Positions 51,801 to 63,922 of a DNA stretch of 64,000 nt are shown here, in pieces (within the stretch, counting starts at the first letter, position 1; each line of letters begins with the position of its first letter). The position numbers were made by a program, and so were the translations under genes. Origin of the DNA: Bugulina stolonifera. Taxonomy: Eukaryota > Bryozoa > Gymnolaemata > Cheilostomatida > Bugulidae. A model generated the notes under the pieces. It did no database searches and was not told the DNA's origin. It saw only the letters and a program-made list of their open reading frames with translations. The stretch is from positions 10,867,501 to 10,931,500 of the forward strand of contig OW285192.1 of assembly GCA_935421135.1 (NCBI GenBank), written 5' to 3'.

Positions 51801-54800
51801 GAATAAAATAATTATTTTATTTTATTCTATTTTAATTATAATTTTATTTTACATTTTTCGGAGTTCTAGTTCTGCAGTGAATGAGAAACGTGACCGAGGA
51901 TACTAATCTTTGACCCCTCATTGGGTGAAATCAATGCGAATTCGCTTATAGCTTTTGCAGTGTGGCACGCTCGATTATAATTTGCGAATTCGCCTTTGGC
52001 TAAAAATCGCTATTCGCAAAAAAATTCGCGTCAGTGTGGCCTAAGCTTTATATTTTTGTGCAGACCTACATCCAGAGGTAAGAAAGTGAGTATGATGAAA
52101 TATTTTTCGATGACATCATGTTTTTACAGTTGAATGCACAGCATCTAACCTACTCTATATGTTTTATTTAGGGAATGGGACAAGGAGTTGTACAAATGGC
52201 GGACTGGAGGTAAACCACAGCTTTGGAGAGCTTTAGCCAGATCTTATGGCAGAAGTATCGTAGCCATGGGACTACTTCTGTTATTACAGGTAAAAATTAT
52301 ATCTATAATTTAGTATGTACCTGTGTGTCCGGTAGTGTAATTGAGTTAAAAGGAGACATACGTGGCGTGAGGACAGAATGTTTCAGGAAATTCATTAACA
52401 TGGAAATGTAACATCAATTTGGAGTTGTCACCATCTTTGATAATTTTCAATGCAGTTTACATTACGTGGTGATTAGCTTAAAACTTGTTATCTTCATTCT
52501 CATTGGCTGTTAATACATTATTCCACTCCAACACAGAATCACGTTCATATCAAATCAGGGAATGACAATTCCAACTGCTAGTGACACAAGGAAAGTCTCA
52601 AAAGAAGTCTACCATCAAAGTATTTGATGTCTCTACACTGTTGTTTAGTTGATAGTTTGATTACAGCATACTTACTTTGATCTCTTATTCACTAGGAGGG
52701 TCTCCGCCTTGTACAAGTCTTCCTCATTGGAGAGTTGGTGGCATTCTTTGCTGGTATATCAACAGACTCTACACTAGCTTATATATACGCTGGGGCACTT
52801 GGTCTCTGTTACATTGTAATAACTATGCTAGCTCACCCAACATTCCATACTAACTATATATTGGGTATGAAAATGAGAGTTAGCTGTACTTCACTTATGT
52901 ACAGGAAGGTAAGTGTTACCATACAATATCACAGCTATGTAATAAGTGTTACCATACAATATCACAGCTATGTAATAAGTGTTACCATGCAACATGACAG
53001 CTATGTAGTAAGTGTTACCATGCAGCATGACAGCTATGTAATAAGTGTTGCCATGCAGCTATTTTTGCACCAGTTGTGCTGTACATGCATTTAATTCCAT
53101 GTAATATTTATTATAAGTAGTAGGCTAGAAATAATAAATATATTATGCAATCTCTATTTCCATGAATAGCCAATAAGGTTGGTGCTGTGTTGTCTATATA
53201 AACTTTGAAATCTTCGTTTCACTGATTTTGACGCAGGCCTACCAGAAGTCAGGTACTGTAAGAGTTGAGCTGCCTGTAGAGTACAATGCATGCATACTAA
53301 TATAATAGATGTTATATTACCATGTACACCTGTAGTATCACATCTAGCCTATAGGCCTACTAATAGACAGCGTATACCTATCTTATTATTACATTATATG
53401 ATGTATAATCTACACATGCAAGTATATCTACAGGCTCTCCATCTCTCCAGCCATTCTGTACAGAACACTTCACCAGAGAATATAATAAAACTAATGGCTC
53501 AGGACTCCCAGAAGTTGGACCAGAGCTTATTTGCTGTACACTATATATGGTTAGGGCCACTCTCTCTGTCAGCTATATGTGTCTATCTCTACTATACCCT
53601 AGACAGCGTCACCTTCTTGGCTGGTATACTCGTCATAGCTGCCCTGGTGTTACCTGTACAAGCAATCATGACTAAGGTCTTCTCTATGCTAAGGTACTAC
53701 CATCTGCTGTATTATTCAACTATTGTATCATGTGCTAGGGTTGTTATTCTCTGGGGACATGGTGACAAAAGTTTTATCAGCTACACTATGAAGTATACAT
53801 GTATATATATACTCCTGTCATAGTTGAAAAGACTTTATTATTTTTTCATAATTAACTCACATTTATAAAAGGGATTGTTTCGCTTTGTGCTAATTAGCAT
53901 ATAAAAGACACATGAAAAGGTCAGTTAAATTAGCTATTCCACGCTTTTCTAGTTTGTAACTTCCTTCTTCTTACTTGATATCAGATACAATAAAATAATG
54001 CAATGTAGAAACCTGATATAAGATCATAATATTAATGAATCTCATAGTTAGGAAATAATCAAAGCTTTGACTATTCAAAGTTTGTCGTTTTATTACGTCA
54101 TTGCAATTAGATATTTAGACAGCTTCTGGTAATAACCTAATAATTACCCTTGGTATCTGTTTTAGACTGAAGACATCATTGGCAACCAACACCCGAGTCA
54201 AGATAATCAATGAAATCCTTCGGGCTGTTAGAAGTATTAAGATATATTGTTGGGAGAGTACATTCTGCAGACAGGTTCACAGGCTAAGAACGTAAGTTGG
54301 AAACTCAGTCTACTGTGATAAAGTATGACCATTGTTTAGATGTGTAGTGGTTATTCCATGATCAACCTTTGCCCAAACTAATATTAGCTGACTATAAGTA
54401 CATAACAACACAGGCTAATCTCCCCTTGGAATGTCATTGCTAGTAATTGTCTTCTCGATGAATTATAAAACAAGGGAACACGAGCCCAAAATTAGGATTA
54501 GTTTGAACTGAAATATTTTGAGGTGACAGTCTTGTGAGCAGATAACTCATAAAAATCGATGAAAATTTCTACGAGGTGTGTGCAGCATCTTCTTGTGATA
54601 AACAAGGGGAAGGGGAGTCTAACAAACCGTCAGGCTTGCTATAATTACATTGTATGTACGTTTGGTCTGATTTGCTTTTTGTAGTTGTGGGCATACTTGA
54701 CTCCCCATTGATTGTATTTATACTTCAGGCATGAAATGAAGAAAATACGGCTGATGGCATTTGGTCGGGGTTTCCAACTCTCTTATTTCTTCTCCTACAA

Positions 54801-57800
54801 CAAGCTGGTCATGTTTGCTTTGGTCACAGCCCTCTACCTGACCAACACCACACTAGATATGAAAAAGGTAGCTAAGATTTAGTTACTCATCTAGGGTGGA
54901 AGTAATAACATCGTACTAATTTACATTGTACATAAATAAAAATTTAATAATTATATATTATCAAATTTTATTTAATAGTTACATATTATTAAATTTTTGT
55001 TTATTGCTGTAATTATTTATTATTCTAATCTTATCAGTCATCACACAGGTACATGCACTACTTCTCATTCCTACTTTATTAATATTACATGATTGTCTGT
55101 CTGTGCTAAGTTCATTCAGCAAAACTGTGAAAATAGCCAACCTGATGTTCACTCCCATGTCATGGAGCATTAACTGTGTCAGGATGGCCGAGCGGTCTAA
55201 GGCGCCAGACTCAAGGCACTGCCTTACATTGTAGCAATGTGAAGTGTTCTGGTCCACGAATGTGGGCGTGGGTTCAAATCCCACTCCTGACAATTTTTTT
55301 TCCATTTGTTTATATCCTGATGATAAAAAAATCTCTTTGCATATTGTAGAATCTGAAACTTTACAACATTCAGTATTTAATAACTTCATGCACTAGAACC
55401 CCACTCATTCATTCAGTTTGTACAGAGTCATTACTGCCATTTTCTACATTAGTTTTGCAATAGAATAAACCATACAAACACTTGTTTAGTCGTCCATCTT
55501 ACAATATAAAACCAGTTGAACATTGAGCTGGTGAGCTAAATCATCCAGATTTTAAACAAAATTGCTACTGTATTCCAAATGTACACATATACACTCAACT
55601 CCTGGCACCACACATCATTGACCAAGAAACTAGTTTCATATTTAATCAGATGATTGAGATGGTGTAGAGGTAGAAGCAATACTGGACATATAATGTAATA
55701 TCAATATAAATGAATGATTCTCTACATGTATGTTTATAGATTTGCATAGTCTTGGCTCTATTTGATGTGATCAAAGTTAGTATTGTTCTTATGATCCCAC
55801 TCGGCATATTCTATGGATCTCAGGCTCTCAACACCATCAAAAAGATTCAGGTAATCTCCCTTTTCTGATGCCGATGGTTATCTGCTCTCAATCTATATAT
55901 AGATATCTACATGTATGTAGAGTGGATAATATACCTAAATAATGAATTCATCTGGAGTATACTGGTTATATATGCGGACTCGTACTAGCAGTAGTAGCAG
56001 CAGTAGTAGCAGCAGTAGTAGCAGCAGTAGTAGCAGCAGTAGTAGCAGCAGTAGTAGCAGCAGTAATAGCAGCAGTAGTAGCAGCAGTAGTAGTAGCAGT
56101 AGTAGCAGTAGCGGCAGCAGGCTTACCAAGTCTCCCTGATTCCGCAGGAGACTCCCTGATTTTCACCTCAAATCTTGGTACCCCACCCCACCCAAAATGA
56201 ACACCCCCACCCAAATGCTGAATCTCCCTGATTTTCATCAGCCGAACTTGGCAAGCCTGAGCAGCAGCAGTAACAGCAGTAGTAGTAGCAGTAGCAACAG
56301 TAGTAGTAGCAGTAGCAGCAGTAGTAGTGGTAGTAGTAACAGAAATAGACCATAGATGCTTACATTGGGTTGGATTAATTCTTGTTTTGGGAATCAATTA
56401 TTTTTAATTGTGATGTTGTAGGACTTCCTGTTACTTGAAGAGAAGTCACATGATGTTTATTCCTCTTGTGGAATCAAACTGCCTGACGATGTTGTCGTTT
56501 CATTTGAAAACTTCTCAGCGTTTCCACCAGCATCAGGTGACAAGATTAGCTATGCTGCTTCCCTACAAACTCTGAACTTCACCATCCACCGAGGTCACCT
56601 GATTGTTATAGTCGGACCTCCGGGATCTGGCAAGGTATGTCTCCATACTCTCTGAAATACATGTATTTATGGAAAAGGGAGTGAGTAATAAACGTAAAAG
56701 AGGACAGTGGTCTAATGTCATTTATTTGCTAAATAAATTTAAAGATCTTACTGGTTTCCGGCGATATTGAATATTTTGCAGTTTCACATGAATGTCCAGC
56801 TCGTCTGGAACGAAAAATTTAGTTGGGTCATGGAGGCCGTATTTCTATTTTATTCCAACAATGCTGCATGCGTTCTCTGCTGACCTTATGGTTGTTATGT
56901 GACCCGTAAACAGTTTATCTCCTCCTTCATAGATCGTTGATCCTAACAGCTATTTTGTGGGTGGTTACTTGTAGACACCCTTACTGATGGCAATGTTGGG
57001 TGAGATCCCAAGGCTGAGGGGGTTCCTCAGGCTAAAAGGAAAGATGAGCTATGCTTCGCAAGCCCCCTGGATATTCACCGCTAGTGTAAGGGACAACATC
57101 CTGTTTGGTCAGGACTACGACAGAATCAGATATAACAAAGTGGTGAAAGCCTGTGATCTTAACAAGGTTTGTAGTCAAATATCATATATAACATAACACA
57201 TTGTGTTCAATTCCTTTAGATGTTGTTAATGTTGTTTTCATGTTTACATTTCACGATAAAATTCCCTGCATCTCCCTTATTTAGTTATTGCATGAGATTC
57301 ATGGAGGATTCATACTAACCACAGTCTTATGCAGTTAGATGAGTCTTTTGGCAATGTTTGGTAATATATTATCTGTTCGTAACACCTTGTGTAAGGAATA
57401 TCGGCAGCGTTCTTTTGTTTGACTCACTAACCTCGAAGTTGAATATTATCTTTGCTACTTGGGTGTTTATTTTATACCTTCTATATACATGTAATATATT
57501 CATGTAAGATTATCTTCTATATTCGCATACACGTGTTAACTAGATTGTACTTTTACCCAATAGGCTGTACATTTTATAAATAACATTGGTAAGACATGTA
57601 TTTTCCTGTAGGATATTGAGGCATTACCTCACAGTGACATGACAGTAATTGGTGAGCATGGTTACGAGCTGCTCTTTGGTCAGAAAGTGAAAATAAGTTT
57701 AGCTAGAACTATATACAGACAGGCCGATATTTATCTACTGGACGATCCCTTTGGTAAGCCATTCAGTACAACAATTAACATTCATTGTGTGATCTCTAAC

Positions 57801-60800
57801 TGTTGCCCCTTCTATTATACTTATCCTTGTAATTGAGCACGATGTTTGTTGCCGTGAGCTTTGTAGTGCCGTATCTTCTACCCCTTTCTACCCTTATAGT
57901 ATAGCCCAACAATCGATCATGTAGCCTAATTGATAGCAGCCAGCTTGCGTGTAAATGTATTTCTATTCACTGCATGTGACTAAATTTAAAAAAAATGGTT
58001 GTCCTTTGAGATTGAACAACTCAGTATACAGGTTGACTTCATGCTCATTAGTTTAAACTGAATTATAGATGAAAATTTTAATAACGAGTTTGCATCAAAC
58101 AAATCAGCTGATCGCTGTTAGGATACTAATTAATATATAATCTCCTGATTCATAATACACATATAGATCCATTACACTAGTACTGCAATGCTGGAAATTA
58201 ATATGTAATCTACTGATTCATAATACACATATAGATCCATTACACTAGTACTGCAATGCTGGAAATTCCCAGAGAGATTATAATTCTCAGTCAAAAAGCT
58301 GAACATTCAACTCTATAGCTTGTTTTGTGACGGGCAGGGCTTTCACATCAGTGTCCTATTTGTTTACATTTGAAATATTCTTTTACTCAGAAATATGTCC
58401 CATTATCTCGAACCTACATTCTAATTTGTTTGTATAGGTTGTGTGGACTCATATGTGGGTCGTACTATATTCAACAAGTGTGTATGCGGATTGCTGAAGG
58501 ACTCAACTGTTGTCTTAGTAACACAACAACTTCCTTATGTCAAGGTCGCTGATCAGGTGCTTGTTATGCAAGAAGTGAGTCTTCAAGTCTACAATATGAT
58601 GTGTCAACAGTCTGGATAATATAATTATACAGTTGTGATATACCATGAATGGGTTTGTAATAACACAATGACTGTGCTGCTCTATTCCCTATGTATTTGG
58701 ATGTGTATTGCCGGCTTTCATATACTCCATGTACATGTGCACCATCTGAAATATACATACAAGCTTGACAGTAATTCCTGATATGTTTGAATCAATATGA
58801 AAATTGCTCATTTGTTTTCTTACCATTTCTCTGTAGATTAGTTTACAGGTGATATAGAGACATATTCACCACCAGGCTAATTTAGTGCCAGCTAATCGCA
58901 AACTGTCTTTCATCTATTATAGGGAAATATGACAGCACAAGGAGCATATGAAGACCTGTTAGCTTCAGGTGTTAATTTCTCAGCCATGTTATCAGAGTAT
59001 GAGGTGGAAAGGGCACCCACGATAGAGGCTAGTCTAGCCTCAACCCCTGGGCTAAGTAAGACTAAGAGGAGGGTGTGTGGAAGTCAACAGCTCTCTATAG
59101 AAAGCCTGAACGCTAGCTTAGTCAGTATCAATGTGGATGGGACGGAGGTGAGGCAACCTACTTTCTAGTTGACGAGCCGTGGTCCGTATTGGGTGGCAAT
59201 TCTTTTTTATTTTTTATTGGTCCGAAATTGATGTCTGTTATGGTAATATTTCTAGTACATACACCTAATGTATATATTATCTACCTTGTAGGCTAAGTCT
59301 CTTCACAGTCTGTTGTTGTCAGACAAGTTGGGTGGTAGATTGAGCAATCCCGGCACGCCGTGGTCTGTGTATAGAGATTACATAGCCTTGGCCGGTGGAG
59401 GTGGTATAGTATTTGCAATAGCTGTGTTATGGCTTATCACTCTCGGTACTTATGTCATCAGTGATTGGCTGATTGTATACTGGTAAGATTCTTATTGGTT
59501 AATCATACATCTGTGAATCAATATACATTCTCACAATAATACATTTCAATAATCCTTGGAATAGTGCTAAAAGACAAATAGTTGCATTTACATTGTAATT
59601 CTGTCACAGAAAATATCGTACATTGTTTTTATTATAATTGAACACAATTTTTTGTTTTCTACAACCAATTTATTTTTCGGATTTACTTTGTTGTGTTACA
59701 TTAACATGTATACCTACCATAAATATTTAACAATGAATAAGGAACGCACCTACATGTAACTATACCTGAGTATACATACAGCTTTGTCATTTGCTGCATA
59801 TCATCATTACATGTAATTAGCCTTGGTTCTCTATATTCAGGTCTGATGTGTGGGTACGACAAGAGACACCATCAGCATCTTACTTCTATATATACCTGGG
59901 AGTGAGTCTAAGCTGCATACTCTTCTCCATGCTAACTGGTGCCACCTTCTTTCAGTCTATGATAGTGGCTAGTAAGAGCCTCCACACTGACCTCTTCAAG
60001 GTAAGGTGCACTTCTAGATGATGAATGTCTGCAGTAGAGGTAAAGGTTTAAATGGAACCTCTGTACTTGACTTATACTAGAATGTTTTGTCTACTACAGT
60101 CACATGGTCTGTTTGTCAGGTTATCATTAGAGCTACTCTCTCTGATCTCCAAAGGGAACCGACTAGTGATTTACTAAAGAGATTCTCCCAAGATATCGTA
60201 CAGACTGATGACCTACTTCCTGCCACAATGTTTGACATGATTATGGTATGTCTGCTAGTCTTGTGATATTTGTACAAAGTTTAGTGGCCAACTTCTAACA
60301 ATGGCATTGGATTACTCTCCAGTTTTGGAGGAGTGCTAATTCTACTTGTCAAGTGTAATGATACAGAAGCACTGATCAGTGCTGTCTCTAGGGACAATTA
60401 GCGGGGTACTCCTTCCCCCAACTTTTTTGATAGCAATTCATTGGGATATCGGACTAATTTCTTTATCTGAATACACACTTTGTTTGTTTTTATGTTAAGT
60501 TTACGAATACCATTATCTGTTTCTGGTTGTAGACATTTGGTACGATCGTCTCGGCCCTGGTGATAGGATGTGCAGGTAACTTCTGGATAGGACTACTACT
60601 AATACCTCTGATTGTGCTGTTTGTACTGACAAGGTATTACTACTGCCAATCTGCTAGAGATATTAAGACTATAGAGGGCAAATGTAAGTATGCTGTGTAT
60701 TACCACTTATACATACGTCAAGTGTCCAGGTTTTACCAGTAAATACATTGTGCATTGCTGATCATGAAATGCGATGCAATGGTAACAACTTACATGTACA

Positions 60801-63608
60801 TTAGACATATTTTTTAGAAATTTCACTTGTACTTTAAAGTCGTCTTCTCTCTGTTTTCATTACACTGAATGCATAATGCTGAAGCATAAATGGGATTGTA
60901 GTCATGCATGTAGGCACTGCCCTATTTGAACAGTTTCCACGATTTCATTGTGCTAGTTTGTAATAGTAAACTATTGCCTATTTTTTAGCTCTTGTGCTAG
61001 CTCTGACATCGTTAAGATTCTAGATAGTAGAGAATATGCATTGACTGTGTAGTGTGTACAAAACTCTTATAATCATTGGTACGTCTGTGGGCTTACAGCT
61101 CGGTTCCCTGTCTTCAACCATCTCTCCACGACATTAGAAGGTCTTTGGACAATAAGAGCTTTGGGTTCAGAGGATCGATTCTTGCATAGCTTTGACATGT
61201 TACAAGATAAGCACACAGCTGCCTGCTATACCTACATCGCTACCAATAGGTGGTTTGCTATCATACTAGATATATTCTGTATGGTGTTTGTCACCGGCCT
61301 CGCTCTCATCTCTGTCGTCGTATCACAACATCCTGTCACGGGTAAGTGAATTTTACTCAAGTATGACTTAATCTTGTGTCTCCGAAACATTATGGTAGAG
61401 GTATGTGAATTGAAATTTTTCATCAGGCAATGTAAAATATATCGAACTGTTTATAATACCTTGTTGCACTTTTATTTGTGATCCGTACATACACGTCAGC
61501 CACAGGCATTGTGAATAGTTTGATATTTATATTTTTAATCATAAACACTGTTACATAGAATATGCATCTGTCTGAGTGTACATGTATAAGTTACACAACA
61601 TTTTATTACATTCTACAGACAGAGGAGAAATTGAGAAAGTATGTCTATGCCTTTCATTGGTTTATGCAGTCAATCTAATGTGGACCTTTCAGACCACAGT
61701 AAGAAATTCTATCGAGGTAGATCACCAGATGGGGGCTGTGCATAGGGTAAGTAGATACACCACTAGATGGGGCTGTGCATAGGGTAAGTAGATACACCAC
61801 TAGATGGGGCTGTGCATAGGGTAAGTAGATACACCACTAGATGTAGCTGTACATAGGATAAGTAAGTATACCACTAGACGGGGCTATATATAGGGTAAGT
61901 AGGTACACCACTAGATGTAGCTGTGCATAGGGTAAGTAGATACACCACTAGATGGGGCCGTGCATAGGGTAAGTAGATGCACCACTAGATGGGCTGTGCA
62001 TAGGGTAAGTAGATACACCACTAGATGGGGCTGTGCATAGGGTAAGTAGATACACCACTAGATGGGGCCGTGCATAGGGTAAGTAGATGCACCACTAGAT
62101 GGGGCTGTGCATAGGGTAAGTAGATACACCACTAGATGTAGCTGTACATAGGGTAAGTAAGTATACCACTAGACGGGGCTATATATAGGGTAAGTAGGTA
62201 CACCACTAGATGTAGCTGTGCATAGGGTAAGTATACATAGTACTTTAAATTATTTTACACAGTACAGACAAATGTAATAATCCCTTTTTCACTGGTACAT
62301 GCATTTATACATGATATAGCACAAGTAGATGTATGATAGTTAGTGATCTGCTATTCCCACCAATAAAATATTTGATAACAACTCGTTATAGTATCTTATC
62401 AATTCTGTAATTGTTGTGGTTCAGGTGTTGAGTTATAACCAGCTAAAGTCTGAGACGTATCCAGGCAGTACTGGAGCTTCTGTTGATATACCCAGCAACT
62501 GGCCTACCTACGGCATAATAACATTTGAGAGAGTATCTCTCAGCTACCCCGATACTGGTGTCAAAGCTCTCAGAAGTGTTTACTGTTGTTTTAGGGCCTT
62601 CGAAAAGGTAAAGGCTTAAACCTTGTCTTACTCTATGTTATATGTAAAACTTCGCCTTTTGATTAACCTACTTATGTTATGCACTTGGTATTACATTCCA
62701 ATGAAAATGATTATGGTTCTCATATTTTTTAACGTTGATAATGTTGCTAGTAGCAAAATTTCTGCGAGTTTTTTGGAGGTTTGGCAAACATGATGTTTAG
62801 GCCTATAGGCAGGGATGTACAGTGTATTAGTGAGAGAAGGTAATTCCCCTAGTGATGGTTTTCTCTGACTATATGTAGGTCGGTGTGGTTGGTAGAACAG
62901 GTGCAGGTAAACACTCGATGGTAGCAGCTATTCTTAGACTATTTGAACCTCAGGGAATAATTCGTATAGATGGAGTGGATACAGGCACTCTCAGTCTAAA
63001 GGTTGGTTGGTACTCAGTCTGCATATATTGGCATTTTGTTATTGAGTAACATCTATAGACATACTAAACTGTATATCACTACAGTGAATTAATTCCTAGA
63101 CTTGCACTAAAATCTGTATAACATAATGATTCAGGAGCTGAGAGAGAAGATAGCCGTGGTTCCAGAGGACTCCCCTCTCTTCAGTGGCAATCTTAAACAA
63201 AATCTAGATGTCACTGGAAAGGCGTCTGATTCAGATCTGTGGCGTATTCTTGAAGAGGTTAGTGTAACAGAATACCAGCTTCTACATGTTAATATCGAAC
63301 TTGTGAAAAACAAAAATTCTCGTGCGTTCTACAATTTCTCATTTGGCATGTTTGTAGACACGGTTGTGTGTAAAGCAATGTATGAACATGCATTTGGCAT
63401 TCTACCCACAATGTTTGATAATTATGATTTAGGTTAATCTGAAACACAAAGTAGAGAGCTTGCCAGGAAGGCTGTATGCTGACATGTCTCACCTTCTACC
63501 TCATCTTAGCGTGGGCCAAAGGCAACTGCTGTGTCTAGCTCGAGTTCTTCTTAAAGCAAATCCTAAAATACTAATCATTGAGGAGACGATGGACAATGTG
63601 GATCCCAG
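48816..63608 (+). CDS. ABCC-family (MRP4-like) ABC transporter, 23 exons, 3' end outside window
   Basis: Exons: 48816-48886, 51150-51260, 52172-52289, 52696-52908, 53434-53693, 54166-54291, 54729-54867, 55740-55850, 56422-56634, 56975-57166, 57612-57753, 58438-58574, 58923-59147, 59292-59482, 59841-60000, 60120-60245, 60533-60683, 61099-61341, 61619-61746, 62425-62607, 62879-63001, 63135-63257, 63433-63608. All join in phase: 1,220 codons so far. The ATG has an in-frame stop 15 bases upstream. There is no TMD0, as in ABCC4/5/11/12. Order: N-terminal helix ([19 protein letters not shown]), TMD1, NBD1 (about 440-610), linker, TMD2, NBD2 (from about 1060). Motifs by residue: NBD1 Walker A GPPGSGKT 448-455, signature ELLFGQ about 537-542, Walker B YLLDDP, H-loop VTQQL; NBD2 Walker [11 protein letters not shown]-loop VVPEDS, signature LSVGQ 1187-1191, Walker B ILIIEET. 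Several are non-consensus (see findings). The family exports organic anions across the plasma membrane. Confidence 0.88.
51495..52041. mobile_element. MITE with about 57-base terminal inverted repeats, in ABCC intron 2
   Basis: Left end GGGCCACACTGACGCGATTT; right end reads CGCGTCAGTGTGGCC on the plus strand. The inverted match extends about 57 bases through GCGAATAGCGA and CCAAAGGCGAATTCGC. Inside are more GCGAATT palindromes and an AT-rich core; no transposase frame. Flanks are CTA on the left and TAAG on the right, so the target duplication (TA or CTA) is uncertain, and the superfamily is not assigned. Confidence 0.85.
52909..53055 (+). repeat. 33-base minisatellite, about four and a half copies, starting at the ABCC exon 4 donor
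   Basis: TAAGTGTTACCATACAATAT and its 13 next bases repeat every 33 bases, beginning with the donor GTAAGTGTTACC at 52909. The fourth copy carries a second full GTAAGT at 53008, exactly 99 bases on. The frame of exon 4 stays open through the array. Confidence 0.9.
55178..55292 (+). tRNA. tRNA-Leu (CAA) with a 31-base intron
   Basis: Acceptor stem GTCAGGA pairs with TCCTGAC before discriminator A at 55292. Anticodon stem CCAGA (55205-55209) pairs with TCTGG (55248-55252). The anticodon CAA is at 55212-55214, followed by G37; the intron is 55216-55246, at the canonical place one base after the anticodon. The long variable arm typical of Leu (GGTCCACGAATGTGGGC) and a T arm GTGGGTTCAAATCCCAC follow. 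A T8 terminator starts at about 55294. It lies in the ABCC intron between exons 7 and 8, same strand as the host. Confidence 0.97.
55988..56340. repeat. (AGC/AGT)n microsatellite split by an inserted element
   Basis: Runs of AGCAGTAGT on both sides of the 142-base insertion at 56118-56259. Poly-Ser and poly-Leu open frames over it are artefacts. In ABCC intron between exons 8 and 9. Confidence 0.95.
56118..56259. mobile_element. Small terminal-inverted-repeat element inserted in the AGC microsatellite
   Basis: Ends CAGGCTTACCAAGT and ACTTGGCAAGCCTG, complementary at 13 of 14 places. Flanks AGCGGCAG and AGCAGCAG fit an 8-base target duplication (7 of 8), but this is in a repeat so is weak evidence. 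CAGG...CCTG termini and 8-base duplications suggest a hAT-type non-autonomous element. Inside, TCTCCCTGATT occurs more than once. Confidence 0.7.
58142..58265. repeat. Two-copy direct repeat, about 64 bases, in ABCC intron 11
   Basis: TGATTCATAATACACATATA through GCTGGAAATT is repeated almost exactly, with the second copy about 64 bases after the first. Confidence 0.85.
61727..62240 (+). repeat. 14-copy 37-base minisatellite of the ABCC exon 19 donor
   Basis: Each unit reads about GTAAGTAGATACACCACTAG then ATGGGGCTGTGCATAGG. Fourteen junctions of the type CATAGG|GTAAGT are present, thirteen with GTAAGT and one ATAAGT (about 61859). Copies 4-6 match copies 12-14, so a three-unit block has itself been duplicated. 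Only the first junction (61746|61747) keeps the reading frame: a TAG falls within the first added unit. Confidence 0.93.
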
Positions 63609-63699
63609 GTTATTATTTCCTTTGTTCACTCACTGTTTATGTTTGATATGCATTGCATACTAATATTGTACTTATCATTTGCACACTATCCAGTTTGCT

Positions 63700-63922
63700 A
63701 GACTGCCGTTTATACGAAAAACTAGCGGTAAGCGGCCAGCGCTAACCACAATGTGGTTAGCCATTACTATGCTATAGCTGGTACATGTCAGTTAGCGGCG
63801 GGTTTAAAGTTCAGCTTGTTGAACTCGTTGAACTCTACCGCTCACTGGAGCATATCACTATATAGTATAGTTGTGATTAGCGTTGGCCGCTCATCGCTAG
63901 TAGTTAGCATAAATGGCAGTCT
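63700..63922. mobile_element. MITE-like element with about 48-base terminal inverted repeats
   Basis: Left end AGACTGCCGTTTATACG and on through AGCGGCCAGCGCTAACC (63700-63747); the right end, ending GGCAGTCT at 63922, is its inverted near-copy. No coding capacity. The core holds TAACCACAATGTGGTTA, itself palindromic. It lies in the intron after ABCC exon 23. Target duplication not clear. Confidence 0.8.

Noticed and set aside
54979..55389. Minus-strand frame with [16 protein letters not shown]
   Set aside because: Antisense translation of the tRNA-Leu gene.
55935..56397. Poly-Ser, poly-Leu and Ala/Thr open frames
   Set aside because: Produced by the AGC/AGT microsatellite inside an ABCC intron.
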